Of a stretch of 51,590 bases of DNA, positions 31,250-42,532 are shown in pieces. Position numbers and translations under genes: made by a program. The stretch comes from Fragilaria crotonensis (lineage: Eukaryota; Bacillariophyta; Fragilariophyceae; Fragilariales; Fragilariaceae), in contig JAKSYS010000452.1 in NCBI GenBank assembly GCA_022925895.1, positions 1 to 51,590 of the forward strand, in the 5' to 3' direction. How positions within the stretch are numbered: position 1 is the first letter of the stretch; every line of letters begins with the position of its first letter. The notes below the pieces were generated by a model. That model did not search any database. It had not been told where the DNA came from and saw only the letters and a program-made list of their open reading frames with translations.

Positions 31250-32002
31250 TTTTCTAGGAGAGCATTTGGGACGACTCGATGAAACCCTGTGTGTGCATGT
31301 GTGTACCTCTTTGTTGAGTGAGTGTTTGTGTGTCGTTGGATAACGTAGTTACTCTGGAGTACGTAGGAGTATACGTGTTTCACGCTTCACATCGAGACGA
31401 ACGCATGATTCCATTTGTCATGACCCGACTGGTGACGAGGTAGTACTAGTACTTAAAGCAATGATGGGATGGAGCATGTCATCGATGTCTACAAACTGTT
31501 CGGCAAAAGGGACAAAGGTTTGGCGACACATCTAGAGTAGAGGCGCGTTCCACATTTATCACTTTCTAAATCCACATAACACAAATTGACGTTCCATGCT
31601 CCTTTATACTTGAATTAGTTTTCATTCGAGTCCGTGTTGACGATTGTGGTAAAGGGCAGTTTAGTCTTGCTCATGCGCTTGATGTAGGTGAGATTTCTGG
31701 GATGTGGAGATTGTACTTTCCCTTCAATATCTCAAGGACGCCGCAAATGCCTACTAGTGCCTCTAGAGCCTAGAGTGCAGTTTCAACCAGGACCTCATGG
31801 CAATCTCGATGGAGTATGGAATGAACTTCCCCCTACTCCGTGAAATGTGCACGCGGACACGAGGTTTGCGTAACTGCCCATGGCATTTTTAATCATTATT
31901 ATTGCGCTCCTATCGTACTACCCTCTTTTTTCTCCTCATGGCCAAGATTGCATGTGTGCGTGTGTGTAGGTGTGTGGACCACTTCCCATGTACAAACACA
32001 TT
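31250..32002. other. Gene-free stretch
   Basis: A TG-rich tract at ~31287-31332 follows the orphan gene; no coding signal is seen. The 3' flank of the CK2 gene ends here. Confidence 0.45.
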
Positions 32003-32980
32003 TTAAACTGGAAATCCAGGTGCTGATGCGTTTCTGGCCGCCGCTTCTCGGACTGGGGCAAAGTATGGATGTGTCGATGCTTCCTTGGCAGACAGTCTTT
32101 CTTGATGATCATACCTGAAGACAAAAGGGCAAGGGTAAGAGTGAGTACATGTACATACATGCGTGCGCGCATGAGTGGGTTTCAACAAGACAAACATAAA
32201 AAATGCAAATCATTGAACACACCTCAAGAGTTTGGACACATAGTCAAGGGCATCATCCGAAACGAGATGTTGATTCTCCGGAGTAATGAACTTTTGCCAT
32301 GGTTTCTGGAGTGGCGTCCCAAAATCCCATCAAAATGAGGGTCCAGCTCCAAATCGTACGTGTCAAGATAATGAAAGAGTTCTTCCGTTCCCAAAACCTT
32401 GCAATTTTGACCAATTGATCATAATTGTCGTGTCCGTGGAAGAAAGGTTCCTTCCTGAAGATCATGCCGGCAAACATGCATCCCAACGACCACATGTCGA
32501 GGGAGTAATCGTACTCTTGAAGGTCCACCAACAACTCTGGACCCTTGAAGTACCGACTTGCGACTCGGACATTGTATTCACGTCCTGGTGGTAGAATTCC
32601 GCAAGGCCCCAATCAATGAGCCGAAGCTGTCGTTTCTCGTGATCAATCATGACGTTGTGGGGCTTGACGTCACGATGCATCACGCCGTTGGAATGACAAT
32701 AATCCAAGGCCTTGAGGAGCTCAAAGATGTAGTAACGAATGTCATAATCGCTCAAGGTGGGATAGAGAATTTTGAAGTCTGTATTGTTGACATGCTCGAA
32801 GATGAGAGAAGGAGTCTTGGACTGAGGGTCTCTGACAACATCCAAAAGTTGAATAATGTTTGTCCCACCACACATATTTTGGAGTATTTTGATTTCTCGC
32901 TTGATTTTCTTCTTCTTGACCGGTTTCAGAATCTTGATAACACACTTGGTGTTGTTGGCCACGTTGACTCCTTCAAACAC
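32003..32980 (-). CDS. CK2A: Casein kinase 2 alpha, lacking its first exon(s); three frame breaks
   Basis: Catalytic subunit of the constitutive Ser/Thr kinase CK2. It starts at [18 protein letters not shown], directly after an AG acceptor (32981-32982), so the N-lobe start and glycine loop (normally ending GRGKYSE) are absent. It retains the [16 protein letters not shown] basic cluster, HRDVKPHN catalytic loop, DWGLAEFYH magnesium loop, [10 protein letters not shown] and [14 protein letters not shown] 108-bp intron (32222-32115) precedes the last exon, [12 protein letters not shown] to stop. Breaks lie near 32587 (GG for GGG, plus strand), 32397 and 32304. With three added bases the exons total 290 codons exactly. 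Upstream sequence is transposase, not kinase. Either a transposon-interrupted gene whose 5' part lies elsewhere, or a truncated copy. Confidence 0.8.
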
Positions 32981-32984
32981 CTAT

Positions 32985-34587
32985 TCATGGATTGACATGG
33001 CAATAGTCAACGTGAAACTCAACCCGAGTCTCATCAGATATAATATCATAGTAATGATGTCCGAAATCTGTGTCTAAGGTCTTGATCGTAGCAGCTTCAC
33101 TGAGTGGAAGCTGAATCCAACGCCGACAACGTGGCTCAAGCACGGTAAGGTAGTTCTTGCAGAATGCATTTCGATGTGCGACAACATCTTCACGTTCATG
33201 GCCATCGACGTAGAAGCTCTTCCTTCTCGTATCATACTTGAATCCGAGTAATCGCATCCAGCGCCATGCTGTTGTGAAGCTCATGTTTTTAAGTCTATGT
33301 GCGCGAAGGAATAGCGCAATATCATCCTCATCTTGATCGACATCGACAGGATTGCTAGTAGGATTAATGGCTGTAGTACTTGTACTCAATGTTGACGTTT
33401 CTGCAGTATCTTCGTCTACTACCGATTCACGTTTCCACAACGCAGCCAGCCTTGGGATTACAGACGAATGAACGAATTGATAGACTGCTTCAATTGAAAG
33501 ATGTGACAAGTTCTCGACGCCAAATGCAACAATCTGCTCCTTTGCGCATGGAAACACTTCGAGAACTCGAGGAAGAGGTCGTTTCCCACACTGAACAGAC
33601 AAGTTTGGGTTTGGGAAGCATTCAAAATTACGGAACACAATGTTCCAATTTGCGATGGTTTTATAGAAGGTTGCTTGCGTCATACCAACAGTGTTCAATA
33701 CCTTACAAGATTCAGTGCAACAGTCTTGCCACGTCCATTCATTCATTTTGCAAGAGCCAATCGGTACGCATAACAAAGAAACGTCGCCCTTTGCCTGACA
33801 GCGCATATCTCAGCTTTGGTACACACGTTGTCGATATCTCTACCTTGCACAACATTCCTCCAATTATTTTCTTCCTCATGAACGCTTTGAAGCAGTACAA
33901 TCCTTCTCTGAAGTGCTTCCATTGGAGTTTCAGAATCGAAATCAGTATCATTCCCATCCTCGCAATTCGTTGTCCCATGTTTCTTTGGTGGTTTGAACAC
34001 TCGGTATGCCTCTGGGCTACATGGCCAGTAACTTGAGCTAGAAGCATCAGCAGCAATCATTACAGCGGCCGCACCAGTATCTCCTATCCTTGCTCGTTTG
34101 CTCGGTGATTGCTCAACAATGTCTCGATCCTTCCTCCCGTTGTAGCCTCCGTGTTGACAGGTGTAGTTATCATTGTGTCGAGAGCGGGTCTTGATCTTGT
34201 GCTTGGAATGACTAGCACATTTGCGGCTGCTTCCATTACTTTTTCGTTCCATGCACTGTTAAGTGGACATGGGTACCGTATCTGCCTTGATTTCTCTGTG
34301 AAGTAGTAATAGAATGTGTTCTTGTATGTGACTCTGAACACTCCTGTTGTGTTTGATCCATCAAATCGGTGCATCAATTCTCCGAAAGAAGCCGACTTGG
34401 ACATCCCTGTATTGAACCTTCTTACATCAATGACGCCAAGGGACGCATTGACATCAAATCTCCCTAAAGCTTCAGCCCAAGTTGATGCAGGAAGCCAGCA
34501 ATTTGACAATCTCGGACCATACGTGATGTCTGTTCGAAGTAGCATGACGGCATCAGTCAAAATAGCATATTTACCTTTGTCAACCAT
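32985..34587 (-). mobile_element. Transposase remnant (DDE superfamily, DGHER motif), truncated against CK2 alpha
   Basis: Three frames (34587-34084, 34252-33743, 33806-32985) follow each other by single-base steps and read as one protein of about 534 residues. There is an N-terminal domain of unknown type, a basic SKHKIKTRSR stretch, a helix-turn-helix-like part, then TAWRWMRLLGFKYD and FYVDGHEREDVVAHR, the same motif as in the complete element next door, and VEFHVD, probably the first catalytic aspartate. The protein ends abruptly at 32985, eight or so bases from the CK2 exon, before the remaining catalytic residues. It is not the same copy family as the 35-37 kb element. Confidence 0.6.
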
Positions 34588-34589
34588 TG

Positions 34590-34670
34590 TATCTATAGAT
34601 TTATCACCAACAGTAGGTTCACTGAGTTACATAGGAAGGTGACTGCAGGAGGTAAATCTATAGATTAGAA
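34590..34670. repeat. Inverted repeat (ATCTATAGATTTA) just upstream of the transposase remnant
   Basis: ATCTATAGATTTA near 34591-34603 and its complement TAAATCTATAGAT near 34652-34664 can pair; the arms are themselves partly palindromic. This may be an outer or subterminal repeat of the 33-34.6 kb element. Short, so only suggestive. Confidence 0.45.
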
Positions 34671-34891
34671 TGGAAATGTTGCAAACGACGGCTTGAAAAT
34701 CTCATTGTGGAAGCCTTGCTTCCAACACGACAAAGTCCCGCCCTCGTGACGTCATATTGGCAGTGAAATCGGTCTAGCGTAGAATTAATACTGGGACGTG
34801 CGCCCGGATTTTAGAACAGAAAACCAGCTGTACCGGAATTGAGAAAAATTGGTGACATAAAGAGGGAACGGAACCACAGCGCCGACTTCTA

Positions 34892-34911
34892 CAGTGCAGG
34901 ACACTTATAAA
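34892..34911 (+). repeat. Left terminal inverted repeat of the 2.76-kb transposon
   Basis: CAGTGCAGGACACTTATAAA, preceded by TA at 34890-34891. Confidence 0.9.
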
Positions 34912-35004
34912 CGCCATTTTTTTTCTTTGTTTCAAATTCTCAACTAGTGTGCACTGTAGTACTGTACAACAATTAGCAGTGTGTACTGTTGTACTGTACT
35001 AACT

Positions 35005-37145
35005 TTAGCTCGCTATTTCATGCAATATCTGATCCAGTTGATGGTCCAGGATTCGCCTGTGAGACTTGTACTTCTTATGGGCATACTCAGCAAGCTTATA
35101 GGTACATCCTTTGGAATAAGCTTGCATTAAATGCGTCGCCCTACGAAAGTACTTGCGCATTGATGACAGAGGTACTGCATCAAGTGAAAGTGGAACCGCC
35201 TTTCTCAAGGCAACAATTGAATAATCACAGTTTGATCGCGTGTGTTTCTTTGCATAACCCCAGAAGTTTTCAATTGGCGCCAATTCACAATGAAATTTGG
35301 GGAGGAAGTCACAAATATGGCGTGTTTTTCCAATTGCTTCATAAAGGATTGACTTCTGGGCTCTGAAGTCCGGCTGGGCACCAAGACGGTGTATTGCACA
35401 GCATACTGGATTTGATCCGATAGCAAACTTGGCACCGCAGTGTTTTGGGAGTTTTTCTATCCACAATTCTCTTTCTGACAGAATTTTCTTCAAACCCTTG
35501 GGTACATTTTGTTCGTGCATGGCTTGTTCAATTGCAACACCCAGTCCATTGACAAATGTAGTGTCCCTCATCACAGGAACCTTTCCTCCAGGCCCCAGAT
35601 TCATCTTTGACGCCACAGCCACAAGAGCATCTGCTGCATATGCTCCATGGTTTGTACTGTTATCAAATATAAAAAGACCTCGAGCGTCGGGATGCATCTG
35701 GTCGAAAGCAGGAATGGCTTTTCTTCTAATTGCTTCAGTATATCTGTGGCTTGCCAGTAACCATCGTGATTTTTTCCTGGTTCAATGATCACACTTACAG
35801 GAATGCCATTCAAGCGCAGTCTGCCATGACATGGGCAGATGAAGTCCGAAACCATTATAGATCTTCCATTCCCTTCTTATGGATATCAGGATGATCTTCC
35901 GAACCCCACCCTTTACCACCATCGTCATTTGAGTAGAATATGGACTCGTCATGTGAGATCCACACAATCTCTGGTTGGAGGCGCACTCCTGCCTCAATGT
36001 TGTTTGCATGTCATCACCCTCCCACCATTGCATGTATTTGAATCGTGAGAGCATCCGAAACAAGAACTCTTTCCTGTATTCAACAACATCAGTGCGTTCA
36101 TGCCCATCGATGAAGATTCCTTTCTTCCATACGCCATACTTGTAGCCCACGGTATTCATCCATCTTCTGACTGTACGCTCTGAAACATTGTGACCAGCAT
36201 GTCCCGTTATCTCGAGGAGCAGGGATTCATTAATCCATCGGCAGAGCTTGTCAGGAGTACGATGGACTTTTGATGTTAGAAGTAGCCACTCACGTATTCG
36301 ACTCGAGACATCTTCGTCGCTAAGTAGCGACGCCCTCTTCTGGTGCTTTCCTTGCTCAGACACGGGTAGCATTTCGGTTTCAAGAAACACCTTTGTCCAA
36401 TTCAAAATACACTTTATGCTCGAACAATATCCATTTCCTGCGGAAGACCCGCAGCTGCTATTTTTGCGGACTCAACCTTCCCCATCCCATCGATTTGACA
36501 AGCCAAGCATTTCTGGATTGTTATGTACTGTACCAGCGTACGTCGACAGAAATTGGAATTCTTTGCCACTATTTCTTCAATAAGGCCGTAGCACCACATC
36601 ATGTGCTCGAATTGCCGTGGCTGCGGCGGCCCTTTGGCAATATCCTCGGCGATTTGTGATGACGCTCGTCTGACTCGTTTCGTTGTTGGTGATGGTGTTC
36701 CCTCCTCCACCCGCATTGTTCCAACAAGAAAGGGTACTCCTGATGCATCAACTGCTTGGTGCGCTGTCGTCATCGCTTTAGTAAAGTAGGTATCAATCCC
36801 TCTCATCGGCACTGCTTTCAAGGTCAACTGCCGATTCTTGTTCTTCCTCCAAATTGATGTTCGGCTTTCCCCATCGTAGCCCTTTGCTCGAGCATACCAT
36901 TTTGGATAATCAGCTTTTCTGTTTGATTCGACCATGGCGGAAAATTCTTTCTCTCCCATTTCTTCAAGAAGCGTGTCAAGAATTTCATCGCGATTTTTTG
37001 AGTTTCTGGTGAGGTCAGATTCATCAGAATGATACTGGAGACCCCTTTCATCATCAGCAGGTTCCTTTCTTCCTGTGCATCCAAATGTTCCTGTAGAAGT
37101 CCTGTTCCTTGCAATCAACCGTGATTTTTTGTTTGGTCTCCCCAT
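35005..37145 (-). CDS. IS630/Tc1-like DDE transposase, four single-base frame breaks
   Basis: It begins MGRPNKKSR at 37145 and runs to a stop at 35005. The N-terminal half (to ~36420) is a charged DNA-binding region. The middle carries TVRRWMNTVGYKYG and FIDGHERTDVVEYR (~36160-36060). The catalytic residues are the D of SHDESIFYSND (~35950), the D of FIFDNSTNHGAYAAD (~35660) and the E of LAPIENFWGY (~35265). Frame breaks near 36415, 35995, 35865 and 35720 are all single-base losses; counting four added bases gives 715 whole codons. If these are sequence errors, the transposase is intact. Confidence 0.8.
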
Positions 37146-37633
37146 GTTGAGTGTTGATGGTCAATAGCAAATGCTTGCTGTTGGTTATGTATGTCAACAA
37201 CATGCATGGAACCGTAGTGCTTGTCAAGCATTACTGTCTATGCATCGTCTTGACGTAGCGTCATACATGTACGAATGCAGCATGGACTGTGCGATACAGT
37301 AGGTGTTGAACTAGTGTAATACTGAGGCCCCTGTAGAACCTACACAGTGTTCGAGTTTGAGCGATTTGTAAACTTCTTTTTTTTTCCGAAAAAGAGTGTT
37401 TCAAATTCTGAGACCGAATTTTAGATTTCTCTAAATCGTCCAGAAATGCAATAAAAAGTGAACATACCAAAAAAAAGTTGCACCTTCGGAGCTCAATAAA
37501 ACTTTCAATTCTAAAAATTATAAATGTTTAATCCGAGGAAGCAGTCAGCAATCAGATTAAGAAGCATGTTGTCGGATTAACATATTTATTTTCATCCATG
37601 GTGAGGGAGAAGTATTTTAAGGAATTTATGGTC

Positions 37634-37653
37634 TTTATAAGTGTCCTGCACTG
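37634..37653 (-). repeat. Right terminal inverted repeat of the 2.76-kb transposon
   Basis: Exact complement of the left end, followed by TA at 37654-37655. Confidence 0.9.
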
Positions 37654-37887
37654 TATATGGTACCAGGAGGTGGGTTACGTCTCGAAGACCACCTCTGCCT
37701 AAAGCTGGAAATGGACTCAGGAAACCATAGACAGTGTTGCATGTTCAGCGCCTGTTTCACGGAGAGTACAAACATTCGGATTAATGGTGGTGACTGGTAG
37801 GTCGTAGATACACTTCAGATGTTGTTAACGGCTCCGATGTAAAGCGCCACATTCACTCACTCTCCCTAGCGCAGATCTTTTGCATTA

Positions 37888-38742
37888 TTACCCGACCTGA
37901 GTTGGGATATCCGACAATTTATGCAACAACCGGACGGCTGGATTGCCCCTTGTAATACCGGAAATTTCAAAACTCGTATGTAATCCCAACCATTCAAGAG
38001 GTTGTTCCAGATTGACTTTCGTAAAACTCTCCAGCTGATCCACGTCATATCCTGGCGGTAACACAATCAAAGACCCCGTATTGGGTTGATCTAATCTCTT
38101 CAATTCGAACAATTCATTCCAGCATGTACTAAACAGTTCGCATTCTTGCATCAATACTTGAAACCGCGAAACAGCCAACATGCGTCGACCTTCTTCGATG
38201 AATTGCGCATCAAATTCATCATCCTCTTCGGATACGCATGGGATATCCAACAATGCCTGTTGCATGGCATCCAGAAATCCAGCCACAACTTGGCGCTCGG
38301 GCTCGCCCGAGGGAATGGCCTCCAACCGTTTCCAAGGAAACGTGCTGCTGCTACTGCTGCTTGCCAAAAATGCGGATGTATCTAGAATCCCTTCGTCGTC
38401 CACGGCGACTGCGGGAGTTTCCAAAAGAAAGCTCATGGCTGGGACGGTAGAATCCACAGCAAGAGAGCGAAAGACGGGATGCCAATCGTAATTGGCCAGG
38501 AAAAAATCGCTCATGGCAGCATCGGCGGCGTCGAATCTTTCGAAGGCAAGATTCAAGCGGAGCAGTGATTCACCATGGGATGAAGCATCTGCAGCATTGG
38601 TGCTTCGGCTGAGACTCGTTCCATGGTTGGCACGGGTAGCTCCTCGGGTGGAAATGAAGGAGGATCCAAAACTCAAGACTGGCGAGATCAGTAGTTGTGA
38701 GAGCACGACAACAACAGATGCATCCTTCATCCTCATATGCAT
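37888..38742 (-). CDS. Orphan protein with plastid-type presequence
   Basis: 284 residues from the ATG at 38742 (the frame opens at 38757 without an ATG). Residues 6-24 form a hydrophobic signal peptide ending PVLS|F at 24/25. A stretch rich in S, T, R and A with few acids follows (GSSFISTRGATRANHGTS), the usual transit-peptide look in diatoms. The mature part is acidic and helical, with a serine run (~127-132) and a conserved-looking NYDWHPVFRSLAVDS near 85-99. No enzyme motif is seen. Likely a plastid stroma protein of unknown function; targeting is inferred from sequence only. Confidence 0.65.
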   Translation of the reverse strand: MHMRMKDASVVVVLSQLLISPVLSFGSSFISTRGATRANHGTSLSRSTNAADASSHGESLLRLNLAFERFDAADAAMSDFFLANYDWHPVFRSLAVDSTVPAMSFLLETPAVAVDDEGILDTSAFLASSSSSSTFPWKRLEAIPSGEPERQVVAGFLDAMQQALLDIPCVSEEDDEFDAQFIEEGRRMLAVSRFQVLMQECELFSTCWNELFELKRLDQPNTGSLIVLPPGYDVDQLESFTKVNLEQPLEWLGLHTSFEISGITRGNPAVRLLHKLSDIPTQVG

Positions 38743-41700
38743 GATTCGATGTAGCACACTAGTACTCGTGCAACACCTCGGCGGGGATCACAAAGTGTCA
38801 CAGAGCGTGGTTGATCGCTTCGAGACGTACTTTCGACTTTGGATCGCACACACGTTCGCAAAACTGCAGCCTGCAGATTTCGCTTCAATCGCGGAAAATG
38901 GCATCTGGAGTCGGAGCTTTCCGATGAAAAACGGAACACCTCAGAATTTTCGGCGTCCCAACTGTACAGCATTATTGTACTGGTACTGCGAAAATACGTA
39001 GTACCCGTACGTAGAACGAATTTCGACGATCCACGCACTACAGAACATTCGGCCTCTGGAGCAGTGGACAAGTGAACACGGATTGACGTTTTCCGCCGTT
39101 TTTTACTATCGGCGTTTATGCAAGTATATAAATCATTCTTTATTTCAGAGTCTTTAACGGCTTTTTTGGATGGTTTTTACTCAATAACTTCACCAATTCC
39201 TGAAACGACGATGAGATCGTGCAACTTTGACTTCCTTGTAGAAGCAACCTGACATCATTGGACATCTTACATATTGGCCAAAATGGCTGTGGTATATGCT
39301 CTGTAGAAACCCCCGTAGGATTTGATTATTTTTTTACTCGTTCAGTTTATAATCAACAACAAAAGTAGAGGTGTCTTTCGAATCCCCTGATGAAGATCTA
39401 TTCATTTATGCAATAATAATTGACATTTATCTGTCGCCCTTCATTCGTCCCTCGTTGATTTGTGTTGCTCCCATACTCAGTAATAGTAGGAGGTACTGTA
39501 CTAGGCTCGTACGGTCAATATGACCATACGTAGAACCTACAGGCGCAAATACTCCCTTTGTTTTCATCGTAGTTCACAATGAAGAGTTGCTTGATTTATG
39601 TTTTGTTTAGTGACATTATTCAAGGACAGCATCTCTCCTCTCCAAATCTGCAATAAAATCATGAACTTGGGTGACAGGGTAACCATGAGATGGTGTCAAT
39701 TTTTTTAACTAGCAAATTCACCGCGGTGCCAAGCAATTCAGCATCTTGAATTTGGGCCAAGATTCCCCAAAAAACGGTACTCAAAATATTGAGAAATCTG
39801 TCGATTCAAAATGAAAAGTGAAGATATGTTTTAGATTAAACTCAACAAGCTGTATCGAATGGCCTATTCAGAAATTGAAATTTTCGCCTACAGAGATACA
39901 TATGATTTTTTGGAAACTTCGTGTGGCCAATATGTCAGGTTGCTTCTATATGTAGGTCTCATGGGTTGCACGTTCGCATCGAACTTTCGATTTTCAAGAT
40001 CGTCGACTTTGAGCATGATCATCGACTTCCACGTGGCATGCAAAAAATACCTGTACTGATTCCGACGTAGACTTCTACAGAAGAAAATCTTATCTTCAAA
40101 ACTCGCGTTCAGGCACGTTGTGAAACACCGTGTTGTGAACACACGATGTTGCTTTGGACCGACAACAATCTCATTGTCATGCGTCCAAAACACAATTTAC
40201 ACGGATAATCAGCAGTCAAATAACTTGTATAATGTTACACTTGATAATGTTATAGTCAACGTTTCTCTTGTTGTTGCTTGAAGAAAGATTGTGGAGGGCA
40301 TTTTAGGGATGATGGCATGGTGACACACAACATCTCTCGCGAAGACAACACGAAGCATAAATACTGGGGCACTCCAGTACAAGTAAATTCACGAAAGAAG
40401 AGCAAGAAAAAAATTTAACGTCTGATCTAAAAAGTCGATGCTGTCTTCGTCATTATATAAATACATACGGTGAAAGGCGTTGATTGAAAGTTAAACAAGG
40501 GACATTTTTATATAAAGTTGCGGCACATAACCAGTCACTTGTCCACCTCTCCAGATGCCGAATGTTCTGTAGTGGTCCAACGACGTACAGTACGAACTCC
40601 TAGTACAAGTACTACCGGTAGTAATCTGTACTCTGTACTCCATCATAGCGCAAAGCACAGGTACTGGAGTACAATTCACAATGATTGTATTCGACGTAAA
40701 TCCAGAGATTGGTATCATTATCTGCACAGTCTCTTACTAACATGTCCCATCATTTCATCCCTGAAATTTAAAGAAGAGGATAGCAAGGTCTGCAGTCTTT
40801 GGAGGCATGTTCCGGTGAAAATCCCGAAGGATTGTAATCTGCCCCTTTCTAGGCAAGGATGATAACCTATATCCTTCTTTATGGATTCTAGGTTCTTCGG
40901 TTCCAGTCGTCCTCGAATCAAATTGAAAGCGGGTCCAAGGGGATACCAAGCAAATGATGGTTAAGCTTGAATGCACTTCGACCACTGCCCCGAGGTAAGT
41001 TCAAAATACTACTTTATTGGTACGCAAATTTTGGCAAACTATATACAATGGTTGAACATCGCCACTACTGGAGTATCTATACCGCTGACGTAGATTGAGG
41101 TGCAACCCTGTGATCATGAATGCCAGTGGTTTTCACAACTGTTTACCACGCTGGACGGCGCGTCTACGTTTCCTGGGTTGCGCCTCGTCTCAATCTTACA
41201 ATCATTAATTATGCGACTTGGGACAGTCGACAAGTACACTCCGAGGACCCCTGCTTTAAAGTTATGAGTTGCGACAAGTGACACGAATTCTTAGAACTTA
41301 GCCTTCGTATGATATGCATAGTGGATAATGGTACTCGAATCCAGACAAAGACTTCTCAGGAACCGCATCATTCGAATTCCAAGGCCAAATAGTTGTCACC
41401 CTCTATGAGAGTTCAATCTAATATCTGGAACAACAATGAACATTTGTTGTACTGTCAGCACTGTACGACCCCAACGAGAGAATTTAGTGTCGAAATCGTT
41501 TCTTCGAGACACTGGACAGATCAAAACGATGATAAACCTCTTTAATGCACGCCGAATACCATCAGGTGGGTCAAAATACTACAGTAGCACGTCATTTTTG
41601 GCAAACTTAGTGATCATAACTACTGGAGTATGCATGCTGCTGACGTAGGTTGAGATGCAACCCTGTGATCTTGAATGCAAGTTGTCACAACTGTTTCCCA

Positions 41701-42532
41701 CACTCGTCGTTGTGTCTAGTTTTACTGGGTCGCAGCTCCACACAATATCTTATAATCATGTATTATACGACTTGGGATAGTACTACCGGTAGTAGATTAT
41801 GCTTTTGATTTAGGAGACCTGCGACTATATGAGAAGGATCTCTAAAGCGCATGGCCTTCGTATGATTTGAAAAGTGGCACTCGAATTCTGACAACGATTT
41901 CTCAGGAACCACTTCATTCGAATTCCATGGCCGATTGTTTGTCACCCTCTATAGTAGTTCGGTGTTGATTGTTATATCTGGAACAAATGTGAACAATTGC
42001 TGCTCCACTGCCTGATGTCAACACATTCCGACCATCACCAGAGAACAAATGTGTCGAATTCGTGTTTTGGAAGACGCTGGACAAATTAGAAATGTCATGA
42101 GTTCGTCGTTTTTTTGTTCGCTTTCGGGTTCGACGGGCAGAGTGGTTCTGTCCCGGAGCGCTACACTGGCATCTCGTGACTGGGACTTGTAGTACATGTC
42201 TACACAAATGCAAACATGTCTCATGCTTGTCCGAAAGGACTCTTACGTATAGTTCCATGTGGAACAGAAGTATATTTCCATGACTTCGCTGCGAGGTCGA
42301 AAAATGAAGTAAGGAATGCTCAGGAACACCAACATTTTTTCGAGCAACCCACGATCTGATGTCCACGAATTGAAGTGTCCGGTGCGATTCGAGACTTGCG
42401 ATTACGACACGACGAAGACGTCGTCACTAGCGATCGGGATGCCAGGAGGTAATCCTCTAACAAACCCAAGAACCTTCTAAGTTCTCGCAATAAATTTTGC
42501 ACTAGTGTTACATAGTGTAGATTCCTTTCTAT
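38743..42532. other. Large gene-free stretch
   Basis: No frame over 120 codons looks real. It contains a GTAC-palindrome cluster at ~40575-40680 and a diverged ~560-bp direct duplication at ~40975-42100, described separately. The AT-rich part at 39.1-40.5 kb shows no features I can name. Confidence 0.45.
40975..42100. repeat. Diverged tandem duplication, unit about 560 bp
   Basis: Two consecutive blocks share the same order of phrases: TCAAAATACTAC, then TTTTGGCAAACT, then GCAACCCTGTGATC, then ACAACTGTTT, then CGACTTGGGA, then GCCTTCGTATGAT, then TCTCAGGAACC, then TTGTCACCCTCTAT. The first set runs from ~41007 to ~41410 and the second from ~41571 to ~41955, an offset of about 545-565 bp. No ORF spans either unit. 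Confidence 0.7.

Larger units (their letters stand above)
34892..37653. mobile_element. Complete TIR transposon, 2762 bp, perfect 20-bp ends, TA target duplication (IS630/Tc1-mariner type)
   Basis: The ends CAGTGCAGGACACTTATAAA (34892-34911) and its exact complement (37634-37653) are flanked on both sides by TA (34890-34891 and 37654-37655), the target duplication of the IS630/Tc1/mariner superfamily. The single gene inside is a DDE transposase on the minus strand. Identical 20-bp ends point to recent insertion. Confidence 0.9.

Noticed and set aside
38492..39001. 169-codon plus-strand open frame
   Set aside because: It is the antisense shadow of the plastid-presequence gene's signal-peptide region and continues into non-coding DNA; no family resemblance.
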